Origin: Astropecten irregularis
Taxonomy: Eukaryota; Echinodermata; Asteroidea; Paxillosida; Astropectinidae
Length of the DNA: 64,000 nucleotides
Direction of reading: 5' to 3'
NCBI GenBank assembly: GCA_963971285.1
Contig: OZ020254.1
Location: 868,001-932,000, forward strand
Position 1 is the stretch's first letter; every line of letters starts with the position of its first letter. The notes beneath the pieces were generated by a model. It made no database searches. It had not been told where the DNA came from and was given only the letters and a program-made list of their open reading frames with translations. A program made the position numbers and the translations under genes. This document shows, piece by piece, positions 1 through 9,453 of the stretch.

Positions 1-607
1 TCACAAGTGGATTGGGTTTTTTGTCCCCACCTGATTCTGTTGATTTTTACTCAGAATATAACTCTGGGGTTTTCCTCCCACCTCAAAAACTGTATCTTCT
101 TCTCATCATCTTTCCACAAAAGGTTTCATCAGGCTTTCGAGCTACAGTGCCTAGGGCGCTTTTGAGGAATCCTTGGTTTTATTACCAGAAGTAAATAATA
201 ATAATGAGGTACTTCTGTAATCATTACACAGTGTAAGATAGAGGTCTTGAACCTCCATGGTCTTTAAATGGAGGTAGAACACCTCAATGGTCGGAGGATG
301 AGGTAAAACTCCTTCATTAGATTGAGGTAGCACACTTCTATGTGAGGTAAAACATTTTTAAGTTGAGGCAGCACATCCATGGCTCTTTGGTTTTAGATGG
401 AGGTAGAACACCTATGTACATGGTCACAAGGTACCGGTAGATGTTGCACACCTCCATGTTCATAAAGTTTGGGTTGCACAATTTCGCAGAATTCACCTGG
501 GCAAGAAAGTTTTATTTTCTTAATTTTTGTAAAAATATTTTGCCAAAGAATTGCTTGAATGTGAAATAAAATATGAGATTGGTTTTATTTTGGTCTTGGG
601 TCTGTAG
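1..607. repeat. GALC intron with irregular GAGGTAGAACACC repeats
   Basis: From about 200 to 475 short units built on GAGGTAGAACACC and CCTCCATGG recur at irregular spacing, in both direct and inverted form. The rest up to the acceptor at 607 is AT-rich intron. An open frame at 12-194 does not resemble GALC and is judged chance. Confidence 0.6.
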
Positions 608-770
608 ATCTTGAACCAGAACTATGTGAATGGTCTGATGACGTGTACCATATCCTGGAACCTGATTGCATCCTACTACGATGCCCTACCATACAATCGT
701 ACGGCACTCATGACGGCCAACGAACCTTGGAGTGGCCATTACGAAGTCACCGACACCATCTGGATCACAG
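608..770 (+). CDS. GALC: GALC exon a (end of TIM barrel)
   Basis: Preceded by a T-rich tract ending in TAG and followed by GTAATG. Begins in phase 0 with ATC TTG AAC CAG and encodes [12 protein letters not shown] through [16 protein letters not shown]. It ends with one base of the next codon. Confidence 0.93.
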
Positions 771-3700
771 GTAATGAAGTGAGCAATGGATGTCCTTTTG
801 ATGAGCTGGGGTTGATTTCACGAAGCCCTACGATCTATCATAACTTGAGTTGCGAAGGATAACCCATTGTATCCTACTTAGGGCAGCAATTATGCATCAT
901 TAGTCCTATGATTGATAATAAGTTACGAGGAGTTTGGTGAAATCGACTGTAGGGTACTTGCACGTAAGCCTTGTTGGATAGGGTTGGGTGATCTGGGGTC
1001 AAGTTCACCAAACCCATTGTAACTTAACAATCAATCGTAGGACTTGTGATGCATTGCAGCCCTATGTAGGACATGATGGGCTATCCTTCGTAACTCGATC
1101 AATCGTAGGGCTTCGTGAAATCGACCAAGGAATGGTATAGAATACGGAGATGAAGCATCACTTAGGACTGGAAATGTAGGGCAGATAAATGGTGTATGTG
1201 ATTCTGCCACTTTCTATCTCCAACTCCTACCTTGGTACCTTTTACACAAATAATGCATTTACTACATATTCTCTTTGAAATTTTAGGATTTTAAGTATGA
1301 TATCCCAAACCTCTGCCTGTTTACAATAGCTACCTGTCTGGTACCCTGTCTCTTTTCCAGCTCATACTACCCAGTTCACTCAGCCAGGATGGACCTATTT
1401 GAAGCACAATGCAGGGGTGCAACATCTGGATAAAGGAGGAAGCTTTGTGTCGTTGACGGATGGCACCAATCTTACAATCATCATAGAGACAATGGTGAGA
1501 TTAGAGGCATTTCTCCAAGCTAGGGTCTGGATAGTGGACTGATACACTGTTAGTGTATCAGTCCACAGATAAAAAATCTCTTTTCGTCTGTATTGAACAT
1601 TGACTTGAAGGATTTGAAGCTGCTGTGGTTGGCTGTGTGTGAACGAAATACAATTGAACGCCAGTGCATCACGCCGGGATGCACAGAGATTGTTTGTTAT
1701 ATTGGTAGTTCGTTTCAGTAAACAATGTTCAGCAGGCCTATACATTGTACAAAAACATTGGGAGCCAAGGATGATGTTCGGTATAGCCAAATGTTCGATA
1801 TAGCAGTGTTTGTTATAGTGGCGCGTTCCACTTTACAGATATAAAGTAGCTTACCTTACCTAAGTGGAAAAATTCATGTTAGGAATCCTTTTGATGATAT
1901 TGTATTTTTTGTCTCCATTCTTGCAGAGCCATGATCATTCCATTTGCATAAGACCATATTTGCCACCTTACTCTGTGGTGAAGCAAACTGCTACGTTTAG
2001 TCTTCAAGGAAATTTTGTAAGTAAATTAAAATCTCTCTGAGATAACAGTGACAATATTGACCCTTTGATTATTTTGGAAAACAAAACAACAAAAACACTT
2101 CAACGATTAAAATATTAGTTCTAAAGCTGTTTCACACTTTATGCAGTAAATTGTGAGAAGGGGGATCACTCAAAAGGATGTCATATTTTAAACCGCAAGA
2201 GAAGCTGACTGGATTAAGTATTTCAAATGATTGTTACATGACAGTAATATTCACATCAACTTTATGATTCTCTGTTTTAAAAAAAAATGGCAAATGGATC
2301 TTTAAAGAAAATGTCATCCTTTCACTTTTTAATCTACTTTTTGTATTGTTCATTCTCAGTCCAAAGTCAGCAGCTTAAATGTTTGGTATTCCAAGCTGGG
2401 ATTCAACGGGGAGCCGTCCACTATGTTCATAAAGAAAAGCCCTGTTAAGGTAAGCATTTAAGCTTATAAGCAACATCTTTTAATTAGGGACTTGGTACAG
2501 GAATATTGCTCACTATAATTTGGCTCATGGCCCCATTTTGGTATTACCTTCCTCCTTGGTCATTTGTTTGCCAGATTGACCAACTCATTATACCTACATT
2601 TCCCAATGAGTGTACATTCATTTCTTTTTGCTTTCCTTTAACCCAGGTTGTGAACGGTCAGTTCACTCTAACCTTAGCCCCCGATGAAACCTACACTCTG
2701 ACCACATCAGCAATGGGTGTGAAGGGGAGCTTTGCCACATCCCCACCCTCCGCCCCTTTTCCCGTGTCTTACTCTGACAACTTTGACAGTAAGTGGACAA
2801 TTTCAGACGTCTTTTGGGACTGGTACATAAATCAGACTATTTTGCAAATAGTTTAGGAATATAAACTGGCAAAAATCTAAAATTGTGGTGTTCAGCTTGG
2901 GAAAGTATTCTAAATTCAAATCTTGGACCCAAAAATTGAGTTATTTAGTCCCTGTATTTTCAAGCAAGTGAACCAGGTAGGTACGAACCATTTTTATAGT
3001 CTGCAATTGTTGCTGTTTTCAAAATGTGAATGAAAAAAATCATGATGCCATAACATGTAATAAAGTCCTATGTGGATGCAGGATAATTACACTTCGGCTT
3101 TTCGCTACTAATGGGTCATTAACAACAGCTTATGACTCTTATTATGAACTGAATTTTTAAACATTTTAAATAGAATGATTATTGCCAGAACCGTTGTAAT
3201 CTGTGATTGAATTTTTACTCCCCGGTGTAGAATACCCACAATTCAGCGAGGCCAATAACTTTGCCGATCAAGCTGGCGTGTGGGAGATTCGAGAGAGTGG
3301 TGACCCGACTCATCATATGGTGATGGAACAGGTTGTGCTACAGTCGCCAGTCCATTGGTGCCAGGCAGCTGAATCGCCTATCTCAGTTTTTGGCAACTAC
3401 TCTTGGTAATTTGATGGGAATGTTTTAAGAAATCAGCGGATTGGGAGGGAGGGAGGTCTGGAGGTATATTTGACCTTTTTGTCGGTGGTGGTTATTTTTA
3501 TTGCCGCCACTGGGCTTCTTCTTCTTTTATGTTTGAGATGTATGCTTTGTTTAGTCTGTCACATGGTCGGTTAGGGAGTCAGTCTGTTAGTTGGTCGGGG
3601 AACTGTCAGACTCTGTCATTCTTGCTCCCCAGTGGTCGAGTTGACTTCCTCCCTGCCTGGTTGGCTCACTGGCTGGTTCGCTTTCGGGCTTGTGGATTTG

Positions 3701-5714
3701 CTTTTAGTTTGCTGGATGGCTGGCTGGCTCCCTGTTATCTGGTTTGGTTGGTCAGATGATTGACTGGCAATCTGTCAGTCAGTCTGTCTGTCTGTCTAAC
3801 TGGCCTGTATCTGTCTCCCCAAAATCTGCTTCGAGTGAGAAGGGCCTGACGTTTCGATCCTAGCAGGATTTTTCTCAAAGGCTCTTTGAGAAAGATCTTG
3901 CTAGGATCAAAATGTCATCAGGCCCTCTTAACTCCAATTTAGTATATTTCAGGTCATTATTTTGGTTGATGAAGCGCCAAAAATGTTCGTTATAGTTGTC
4001 ATTCGTTATAGTGAACAATGTTGATCAGGCCTATACATTGTACATGAAAACAGGGAGCCAAGGATGATGTTCGGTATAGCCAAATGTTTGGTATAGCAGA
4101 GTTTGTTATAGCGGCGTTCCACTCTATTTAGCTAGGAGCAGCCAACTGTCCCCTGATTGATCGAGGAAAGCCTGTTGGTATTAATTAAGTACAATAGTCT
4201 GATAATTAGTAGAAGAGCGAATGGATTGAAATGAATGTCTTCTGTAAAGTTCTGTTTCTTTTCCAATGCAGGGAGAATTCCAATGTCTCCATTGACGTCA
4301 AGCTTGGCAACAACACTGGCGCTTTTCTGGCTCATCGAGTCAACAGAGGGGGCTGTAAGGTCACAGAGGCCAAAGGTGTCTTCTTCATCGTGTACTCCAA
4401 TGGAACTTTTTCAGTCTTTGCCGATTTATGTAAGTACTTGAATGATGATGTGTTGAAGTCCGTGTCTTGATGTAATTGGCAGGCTAGGGGGTGATACCAC
4501 CAACACCATTATACCGAAACTTTGGTTTTGGAAAAGGCCAAAAATGCACATTTCCTTTCAGTCAGGGCATTGAGAGTCAGAAATATAATGAAAATATAAA
4601 TACCCCTTAACCATTGTCAAGGATAAAACTCGGGTTTGTAAAAGAATTACCTTGTACATACAAAACGAAAATAAACTCAATGGAAAGTGTAGTAAAGAAT
4701 GCAAAAATAACGTTATGTCGGACAAAATGGCGGCAATTTGTCGCATTGTGATTTATCAAGGGGCGTGGCCTACTGGATCGGTTAATTGATTTGATGTATT
4801 AACATGAATGGGTAGTATTACATAATCAAGACCTAACTTGGTAGAATAACCCAAAAGTTCTCCCAAACCGATGAAGTTATTTAATTTTAGAAACCTTAAT
4901 TCCTGCTGTATTATGTGTATAGCTAACAACAAAGTTTCATGAGTAATTTTGTGTTTGCTGCAATATTATTTGATGTTTAGATCGCCGATCTCGTCTCACT
5001 TCTGGGAAGGTTGGCGTTAAGAGTGGAATGTGGTTCAACATGCAGCTCACAGTGCAGGTAAGGTGTAGATTGGTTTGTCTATTTGTCAACTGGGTTTTTT
5101 GCTTGTCTGTGGGTTGAGGTTTAACGGCTGTCGTCTCCAAGGCTTGGAGCAAGAGGCAGTTATTATCATAAGTCTTTAGGATATGTTTGTAATGCACAAT
5201 CCTTCTTAGAAATAATACTGTGGAGACATTTCTTGTATAATCTTGCTCTGCATTTTATGTGTGGTCAGTGTTCTCAAAATAACAGAGTACTTATGTTCAT
5301 GAATAGCAGCCAAATCCCCCATTACTGGAAATTTAATTTGCTGGTCAGTAAAAATCGATGAAATATCAAATATTCTGCTGGCAGTATTAAGAGACATAAT
5401 TACAAATGTAGCTTAGTTTCTCATTATGCTGGAAATAGCTGCAGTATATGGATAAACTGCCTGCCATTGCTTGATGATTAAGTACAGGTAGCCGCCAGTA
5501 AGTAAGGGCTAAACAAGTGGAGTGATTAACCGTTTTTCATTCTCTTTTTCTTCTCTTTTAGAATGACAAAGCCACAGGGAGCGTAGGAGGAAAGGTGTTG
5601 TTCAGCATATCACTACTCCAAGGTCAAGTTCCCCGCCACGGTTTCATAGCGATAGGGATGCCTAACTATGCATCGGCACAATTTGACAATTTCAGTGTCA
5701 CAAAAGCCTCATAA
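608..5714 (+). CDS. GALC: Galactocerebrosidase, C-terminal nine exons (5' end outside window)
   Basis: Lysosomal glycoside hydrolase family 59 enzyme that removes galactose from galactosylceramide and psychosine. Coding exons: 608-770, 1361-1494, 1927-2016, 2360-2449, 2647-2788, 3231-3405, 4272-4429, 4981-5057, 5562-5714. All have AG/GT borders and matching phases; together they give 393 residues plus TAA. Diagnostic stretches are [65 protein letters not shown] and the C-terminal [10 protein letters not shown], which line up with vertebrate GALC in order. From the family structure, this part covers the end of the TIM barrel, the beta-sandwich and the C-terminal lectin-like domain. The two catalytic glutamates belong to earlier exons that are not in the window. 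NxS/T glycosylation sites are visible (NRT, NLT, NVS, NGT). No frameshift or internal stop is seen, so the gene looks functional. The same-strand sideroflexin gene follows 3.6 kb downstream. Confidence 0.96.
808..948. repeat. Fold-back element family A, copy 1
   Basis: Bounded by GGTTGATTTCACGAAG and the inverted CTTTGGTGAAATCGAC-like end. The interior reads CTTACTTAGGGCAGCAAT then TAGTCCTATGATTGATAA. Related copies lie at 995, 9516, 19857, 25966 and 47687. It sits in a GALC intron. Confidence 0.75.
995..1126. repeat. Fold-back element family A, copy 2
   Basis: GGGGTCAAGTTCACCAAAC at the left, GGGCTTCGTGAAATCGACC at the right, with TGATGCATTGCAGCCCTA inside. It lies in opposite orientation to copy 1 in the same intron, 46 bp away. 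Confidence 0.78.
1361..1494 (+). CDS. GALC: GALC exon b
   Basis: Acceptor TCTTTTCCAG, donor ATG/GTGAGA. Completes an Ala codon and encodes [16 protein letters not shown] through [15 protein letters not shown], nearly colinear with vertebrate GALC. Confidence 0.94.
1693..1834. repeat. Fold-back family F, copy 1
   Basis: Contains AACAATGTTCAGCAGGCC, GGAGCCAAGGATGATGTTC, GGTATAGCCAAATGTTCG and TTATAGTGGCGCGTTCCACT. The same blocks recur at 3981-4125 and 14882-15042. Confidence 0.7.
1927..2016 (+). CDS. GALC: GALC exon c
   Basis: Acceptor TTCTTGCAG, donor GTAAGT. Exactly 30 codons in phase 0, starting [15 protein letters not shown] and ending ATFSLQGNF. Confidence 0.94.
2360..2449 (+). CDS. GALC: GALC exon d
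   Basis: Acceptor CATTCTCAG, donor AAG/GTAAGC. 30 codons in phase 0, including the LNVWYSKLG block that corresponds to LQVWYTKLG of vertebrates. Confidence 0.93.
2647..2788 (+). CDS. GALC: GALC exon e
   Basis: Acceptor TTAACCCAG, donor GACA/GTAAGT. Encodes [18 protein letters not shown], then a Pro-rich [15 protein letters not shown] linker that leads from the beta-sandwich towards the lectin domain. Confidence 0.93.
3231..3405 (+). CDS. GALC: GALC exon f (start of lectin-like domain)
   Basis: Acceptor CCGGTGTAG, donor TCTTG/GTAATT. Encodes [18 protein letters not shown] and [12 protein letters not shown], matching the family's ANFADQTGVFE and ISIIGDYNW blocks. Confidence 0.93.
3420..3830. 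repeat. Low-complexity CTGG/GTCTGT-rich intron segment
   Basis: Imperfect GGTTGG, TGGCTGGCTGGC and CAGTCTGTCTGTCTGT tracts, like a decayed microsatellite. Frames through it are open only because of composition. Confidence 0.5.
3831..3945. repeat. Fold-back family E, copy 1 (near-perfect hairpin)
   Basis: GGGCCTGACGTTTCGATC, then CTAGCAGGATTTTTCTCAAAG, is followed immediately by its inverted copy ending ATCAGGCCCTCTTAACTC. Copies at 24528, 39445 and 54322 share the arm. Confidence 0.78.
3981..4125. repeat. Fold-back family F, copy 2
   Basis: TTCGTTATAGTGAACAATG, GGCCTATACATTGTACATG, GGAGCCAAGGATGATGTTC and GCGGCGTTCCACTCT are shared with the copies at 1693 and 14882. It directly precedes GALC exon g. 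Confidence 0.72.
4272..4429 (+). CDS. GALC: GALC exon g
   Basis: Acceptor CCAATGCAG, donor TTTAT/GTAAGT. Encodes [24 protein letters not shown] and [16 protein letters not shown], the lectin-domain core. Confidence 0.94.
4981..5057 (+). CDS. GALC: GALC exon h
   Basis: Acceptor GATGTTTAG, donor GTGCAG/GTAAGG. Encodes [16 protein letters not shown] then [10 protein letters not shown]. Both phases fit the neighbouring exons. Confidence 0.9.
5562..5714 (+). CDS. GALC: GALC terminal coding exon
   Basis: Acceptor CTTCTCTTTTAG. 50 codons plus TAA at 5712-5714. Ends with [20 protein letters not shown] and VTKAS, matching the conserved GALC C-terminus (AAIGTHSFEFAQFDNF in vertebrates). Confidence 0.95.
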   Translation, partial: NDKATGSVGGKVLFSISLLQGQVPRHGFIAIGMPNYASAQFDNFSVTKAS

Positions 5715-5968
5715 TGGCACACTTTTACTTAGCAATTTCTGGTCTTTCGATTGGCAGGTATTTTTAACTTTCAAATTAAAATTAGTTTATATTCACACAT
5801 ACGTACGGGCAAGTCCAATAATTAAGCTCTTAGACACTTTATGGAGCTTGTTAAATACAAATATGGCCGTCTTTGAAAGGAAAATGTCTTCTAACCAAAA
5901 GTTTTTTTGCCAAGCAAAAAGAGCACACACACAAAATCTGTATAGTAGTCACAAGCAATGCATATACA

Positions 5969-6190
5969 GGGCCTTTACATAACCTGGTTTGAGGCTAGGC
6001 TTGGTACTTATTTCGCTACCGCCATTTGAGGCCCACAAAACGAAATGAAGGGATTGGACCACATGACGAATCTGAAGAAAGGCTCCAGCTTCGCTACGTA
6101 TCTGAAGCCATTCAGTTCACTTTGGACACAAAATGGCAGCAGCAAAATAGATCCCAAGGCCTAGCCTCAAGCCTCATTTCGTGAATGACC
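5969..6190. repeat. Fold-back family G, copy 1
   Basis: GGTTTGAGGCTAGGCTTGG...GCCATTTGAGGCCCACAAA is mirrored by ACACAAAATGGCAGCAGC...GGCCTAGCCTCAAGCC. A second copy occurs at 29151-29350. It begins about 250 bp after the GALC stop and may be transcribed in the 3' UTR. Confidence 0.7.
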
Positions 6191-6826
6191 AATATTTGAC
6201 TAAAGCCAGACACCTTTTGGTATTAGCATATTTCTGTTCTTAACAGATCCTTATAATTATAAAATTGCCACCGATAAAGAGTCTCACATGTTTTTTTAAA
6301 CTTTAAAAAATTGTTTAAATTACATTCTGTCATCTATGTGTTTATAATCCGTATCTAAATGATGCGTACCTCCAGACGTTTATAGAATTTATGATCAGAC
6401 AACTGCAATTGCTTAAACTCAATACCAAATATCAAGTAAGAGATTGAACGTGATCAATCTCACTCATTGCTCCCTGCCAAATTAAAGTAAGATAGGTTCT
6501 GCCATAGGTGTCAAACCTTTAAATTGCGCTCCAAGCGAGTATATAAATTATCAACGATCATTTGCATTTGGAGCATTAAGTTAATACAAATTATTATTAT
6601 TATTATTGGTTATTTGATGACAAATTAATCATGTGAGGACAGAGGAATTTTGGCTCATTTATATTCAAACTACTTTTTTCCCTGAGTACGATGCTGTGGG
6701 ATAAAAGATATACAAAAATGTAGTTATAAGGTAAAGAGGCCATAGATTCAATCTTTTAAGTTCCTGTTGCATTCCCAATTTGTTTTAATATGCTAAGTAT
6801 ATTATTGTTTGAAAAGTGAACAAAGA

Positions 6827-6866
6827 CAAATTGACTGGAGCGGGATTCGAACAGGCGACACATATG
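6827..6866 (-). repeat. tRNA-like SINE tail, inverted copy
   Basis: On the minus strand it reads GTCGCCTGTTCGAATCCCGC followed by TCCAGTCAATTTGTC and TTTGTTCAC. This is the same T-arm, acceptor and tail as the plus-strand copy 160 bp downstream. Only the 3' half is clear. Confidence 0.65.
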
Positions 6867-6957
6867 CCGTGGGATATGGCGGTATGTGCATGGTTTTATG
6901 GCTTCTGACTGCCAAACGAACAAAGATAATTGACTATAGGGGTCACCACCAATGTAG

Positions 6958-7030
6958 GGCTGGATAGCTCAGTTGGTAGAGCGCCTGTACAGTATTCAAG
7001 AGGTCGCTGGTTTGAATCCCGCTCCAGTCA
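6958..7030 (+). repeat. tRNA-derived SINE head or tRNA pseudogene
   Basis: A 73-nt cloverleaf-length sequence. GGCTGGA pairs with TCCAGTC (one G-T), with a D-arm TAGCTCAGTTGGTAGAGC (A box) and TTTGAATCC (B box). The anticodon stem has mismatches and the T stem one, so a working tRNA is unlikely. The downstream TCAATTTTTTTTGTTCAC tail is shared, inverted, at 6827. Related heads occur near 40922 (-) and 55118 (+). Confidence 0.72.
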
Positions 7031-8574
7031 ATTTTTTTTGTTCACTATTAAATGACTATAAATTCAGTCAGTTTCCCTCGGTGGTTATATTATTTTTTAT
7101 AATATTTTTTGATGGATTGCTCAGAATTTTAAAATCTTGCCTACGTGATCAGGTGTTGCATGACTTTCCTTGTCTTCCATTTGAAGGGTCCCTAGTTCAC
7201 ATCCCACCGTGGGCACCATATGAATTGAAGTGCCTTATGTTTGGTTCCGAGTTCAAATACTGGAATTTAAATCCTTGGATTACCACCAAGCTAATGAGTA
7301 CATGTAATAGCTAGAATCAGTTATGAAGTAAACTAACAATAAGATGCTCAGGGCAGACATGCACTGTGAATTTAAGAGAAAGATTCTGCTTGGCTTCAAA
7401 CATCTCACCTTCCGAACTCTTCTTATTATGTGTCAAAGTCATTATTTCTTGGTCATATGTATTTTAAAGGAGTCTAAACCTTAGTTTTAATACTAAATGA
7501 ATTTATGTTAATTACATGCAAATTTTTTAGTACTGGCAATGTAACTCAATAAATAATTGTCCAATAATGTGTGGTTTATGGGTTGATTTAATGTACTTTT
7601 AAAAAGTTGAAAGGCACAAACATCATATTTTTTGTGCTTGATACATTAAAGGTAAACATTTTGAATGGAAAATTTTAATACAACTTTGCTTTCTACATAA
7701 ATAAAAACATGTATCCATAACCTATAGAAATCATTGACAGCTTATTTCCTTACAAAATGTTGCCTGTTCTTGTCTTTATGCTACATTTGATTTTTCAATC
7801 CCTTTTTGCATTTTTTTTTCGTTCATATTTTACATTGTTCATCGCAATTACTTCATCACTTGGCTAAAGTTTACTGCCCCTGTGACAACAAAAGTAATAA
7901 ATATATTAATATTAATGAGACACACCTCCATATTAACCAATCAGCGTGCCCGGATCTAATGAGCATTGTGATGTGGCATAGAGGGCGCTATTTACTCGCT
8001 GACCGGTGCATTTCTGATTTTTTTTTTAGTTGATGAGATCTCACGCTCGTTGATAAAATAAAGCAGAAATCAGGTAAATAAACAGCAAATCACAACTGTA
8101 ATATGTATAAACTTAGAAGTAAGAAGTGAGAACAATTATACCAAACTTTCTACTTGGATTAATGTCTGGAAGAGTTTTGAACGAACATCAAGTTAGCTGC
8201 TTATAATTGATATTACACGTGTAAATTCCCGTTTACCAGTTGCAATATGCATGTGTACTTTACTTGCCTTTACTGCTTTAGTTTTGTCATGGACATTATT
8301 TGCCGGTATCCGCTATGTACCTTTTTGCGAGGGTGTAAGCATTTATTCCAAGAAAGACAAAAACACACATAGATGATTGTAGTTTGGCTAGTAGTAGTGG
8401 AGCATGTACCGTACACAAAACAAATCAATTGATTGCGTAGTATGTTGTCGTTGGTCGATCATCCTGGCTTTTTTGGTCACTGAACAATGCATAGGCCTAT
8501 AGTACTACTAGCGCTCTAGTCTATAGGTTGGACATTCTTCTGGGAAAAGCTTCTCTGTTGTTACCCCGTTGGGC

Positions 8575-8620
8575 ACTCTCACCAATGTGGTCAGGGTTCG
8601 AACCCGGCTTGGATCATAAT
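8575..8620 (+). repeat. Possible SINE B-box fragment
   Basis: GGTCAGGGTTCGAACCCGG forms a T-arm-like stem-loop with a B-box consensus. No A box or acceptor stem is evident, so this is a fragment at most. Confidence 0.35.
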
Positions 8621-9274
8621 GTGAGAAGACTTGTGCATTACTTGGTTCTCTCTCTATTGGTTCTCTCATTTGTTTGAAATTACATTGGTATTGGTTTACA
8701 AAACTCCCATACAGTGTTTTTTTCTTGCATGTTAATGTCAGCAAGCTGAGTTTTTTTTTAGTTTACAGGGTTTTGATATTTTTATGGAAATGATGAGGGG
8801 AGTCAGCAACACAAAATGAGAACAATGCAAAGTTACAGAGCATATGATCTAAATTGTGGATTTCATACATAATTGTGTCAAATTGTGGCTCATTTTCTCA
8901 GTGGAATAGGGCTCTGCGCTCGAGCTATTTATAGAATACGTCCTTTATATTGACAGCTATAGTTACCCGGATGTTCGGACATACTTCACAACGTTTACGT
9001 GTAAGTTAATTGGGCAATGTGCGACTTGTTTGTCCGAACATCTGAATGTGACGTGACAAGCGCGGAGCCCTATTAGCATGGTTACTACATAATGCCAGAA
9101 ACAAGGAAATTCATATAAAAGAAGGGCTGCTTGGGTAAATGAAGAAGGTTGTTTGTGGAGTCTTTCCATTCTTTCTCAAAAACTCACATTGACCAATCGA
9201 TCTTACTTAATTACTTACCGGTATCCCTTATTTAAATAATAAACTATAATCTGTACATACTGTCTCTGGATCAG

Positions 9275-9453
9275 AGTCCAATGGCTGCAGTTACGGCATT
9301 CACACCACCTCGGCTGAACCTGGATGAGCCCAAATGGGATCAATCCACCTACATGGGACGAGCCAAGCATTTCTTCACCGTCACCAACCCCCTGAACCTA
9401 TTCCTGTCAAGCGCTCAGCTGGATGAATCCAAGAGAATTATGGAGGCTTACAA
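9275..9453 (+). CDS. SFXN1: SFXN first coding exon
   Basis: Acceptor CTCTGGATCAG, six untranslated bases, ATG at 9281, donor TACAA/GTAAGT. Encodes the N-terminal matrix segment through [15 protein letters not shown]. Confidence 0.88.

Larger units (their letters stand above)
5715..9274. other. GALC 3' region and GALC-SFXN intergenic interval
   Basis: No conserved coding sequence is visible. It holds a fold-back element (5969-6190), a tRNA-like SINE pair (6827-7046), a TTATTATTATTATTATT run near 6590, AATAAA candidates near 7549 and 7697 for the GALC transcript, and a B-box-like patch near 8590. A 5' non-coding exon and promoter for the sideroflexin gene should lie in its right part, but I cannot place them. 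Confidence 0.6.

Noticed and set aside
12..194. Possible additional GALC exon at the left edge
   Set aside because: The translated frame has no resemblance to the GALC segment expected before LNQNY, and no convincing splice borders were seen.
6958..7030. Functional tRNA gene
   Set aside because: The cloverleaf length and A/B boxes fit, but the anticodon stem has mismatches, and the inverted copy with a shared tail points to a SINE.
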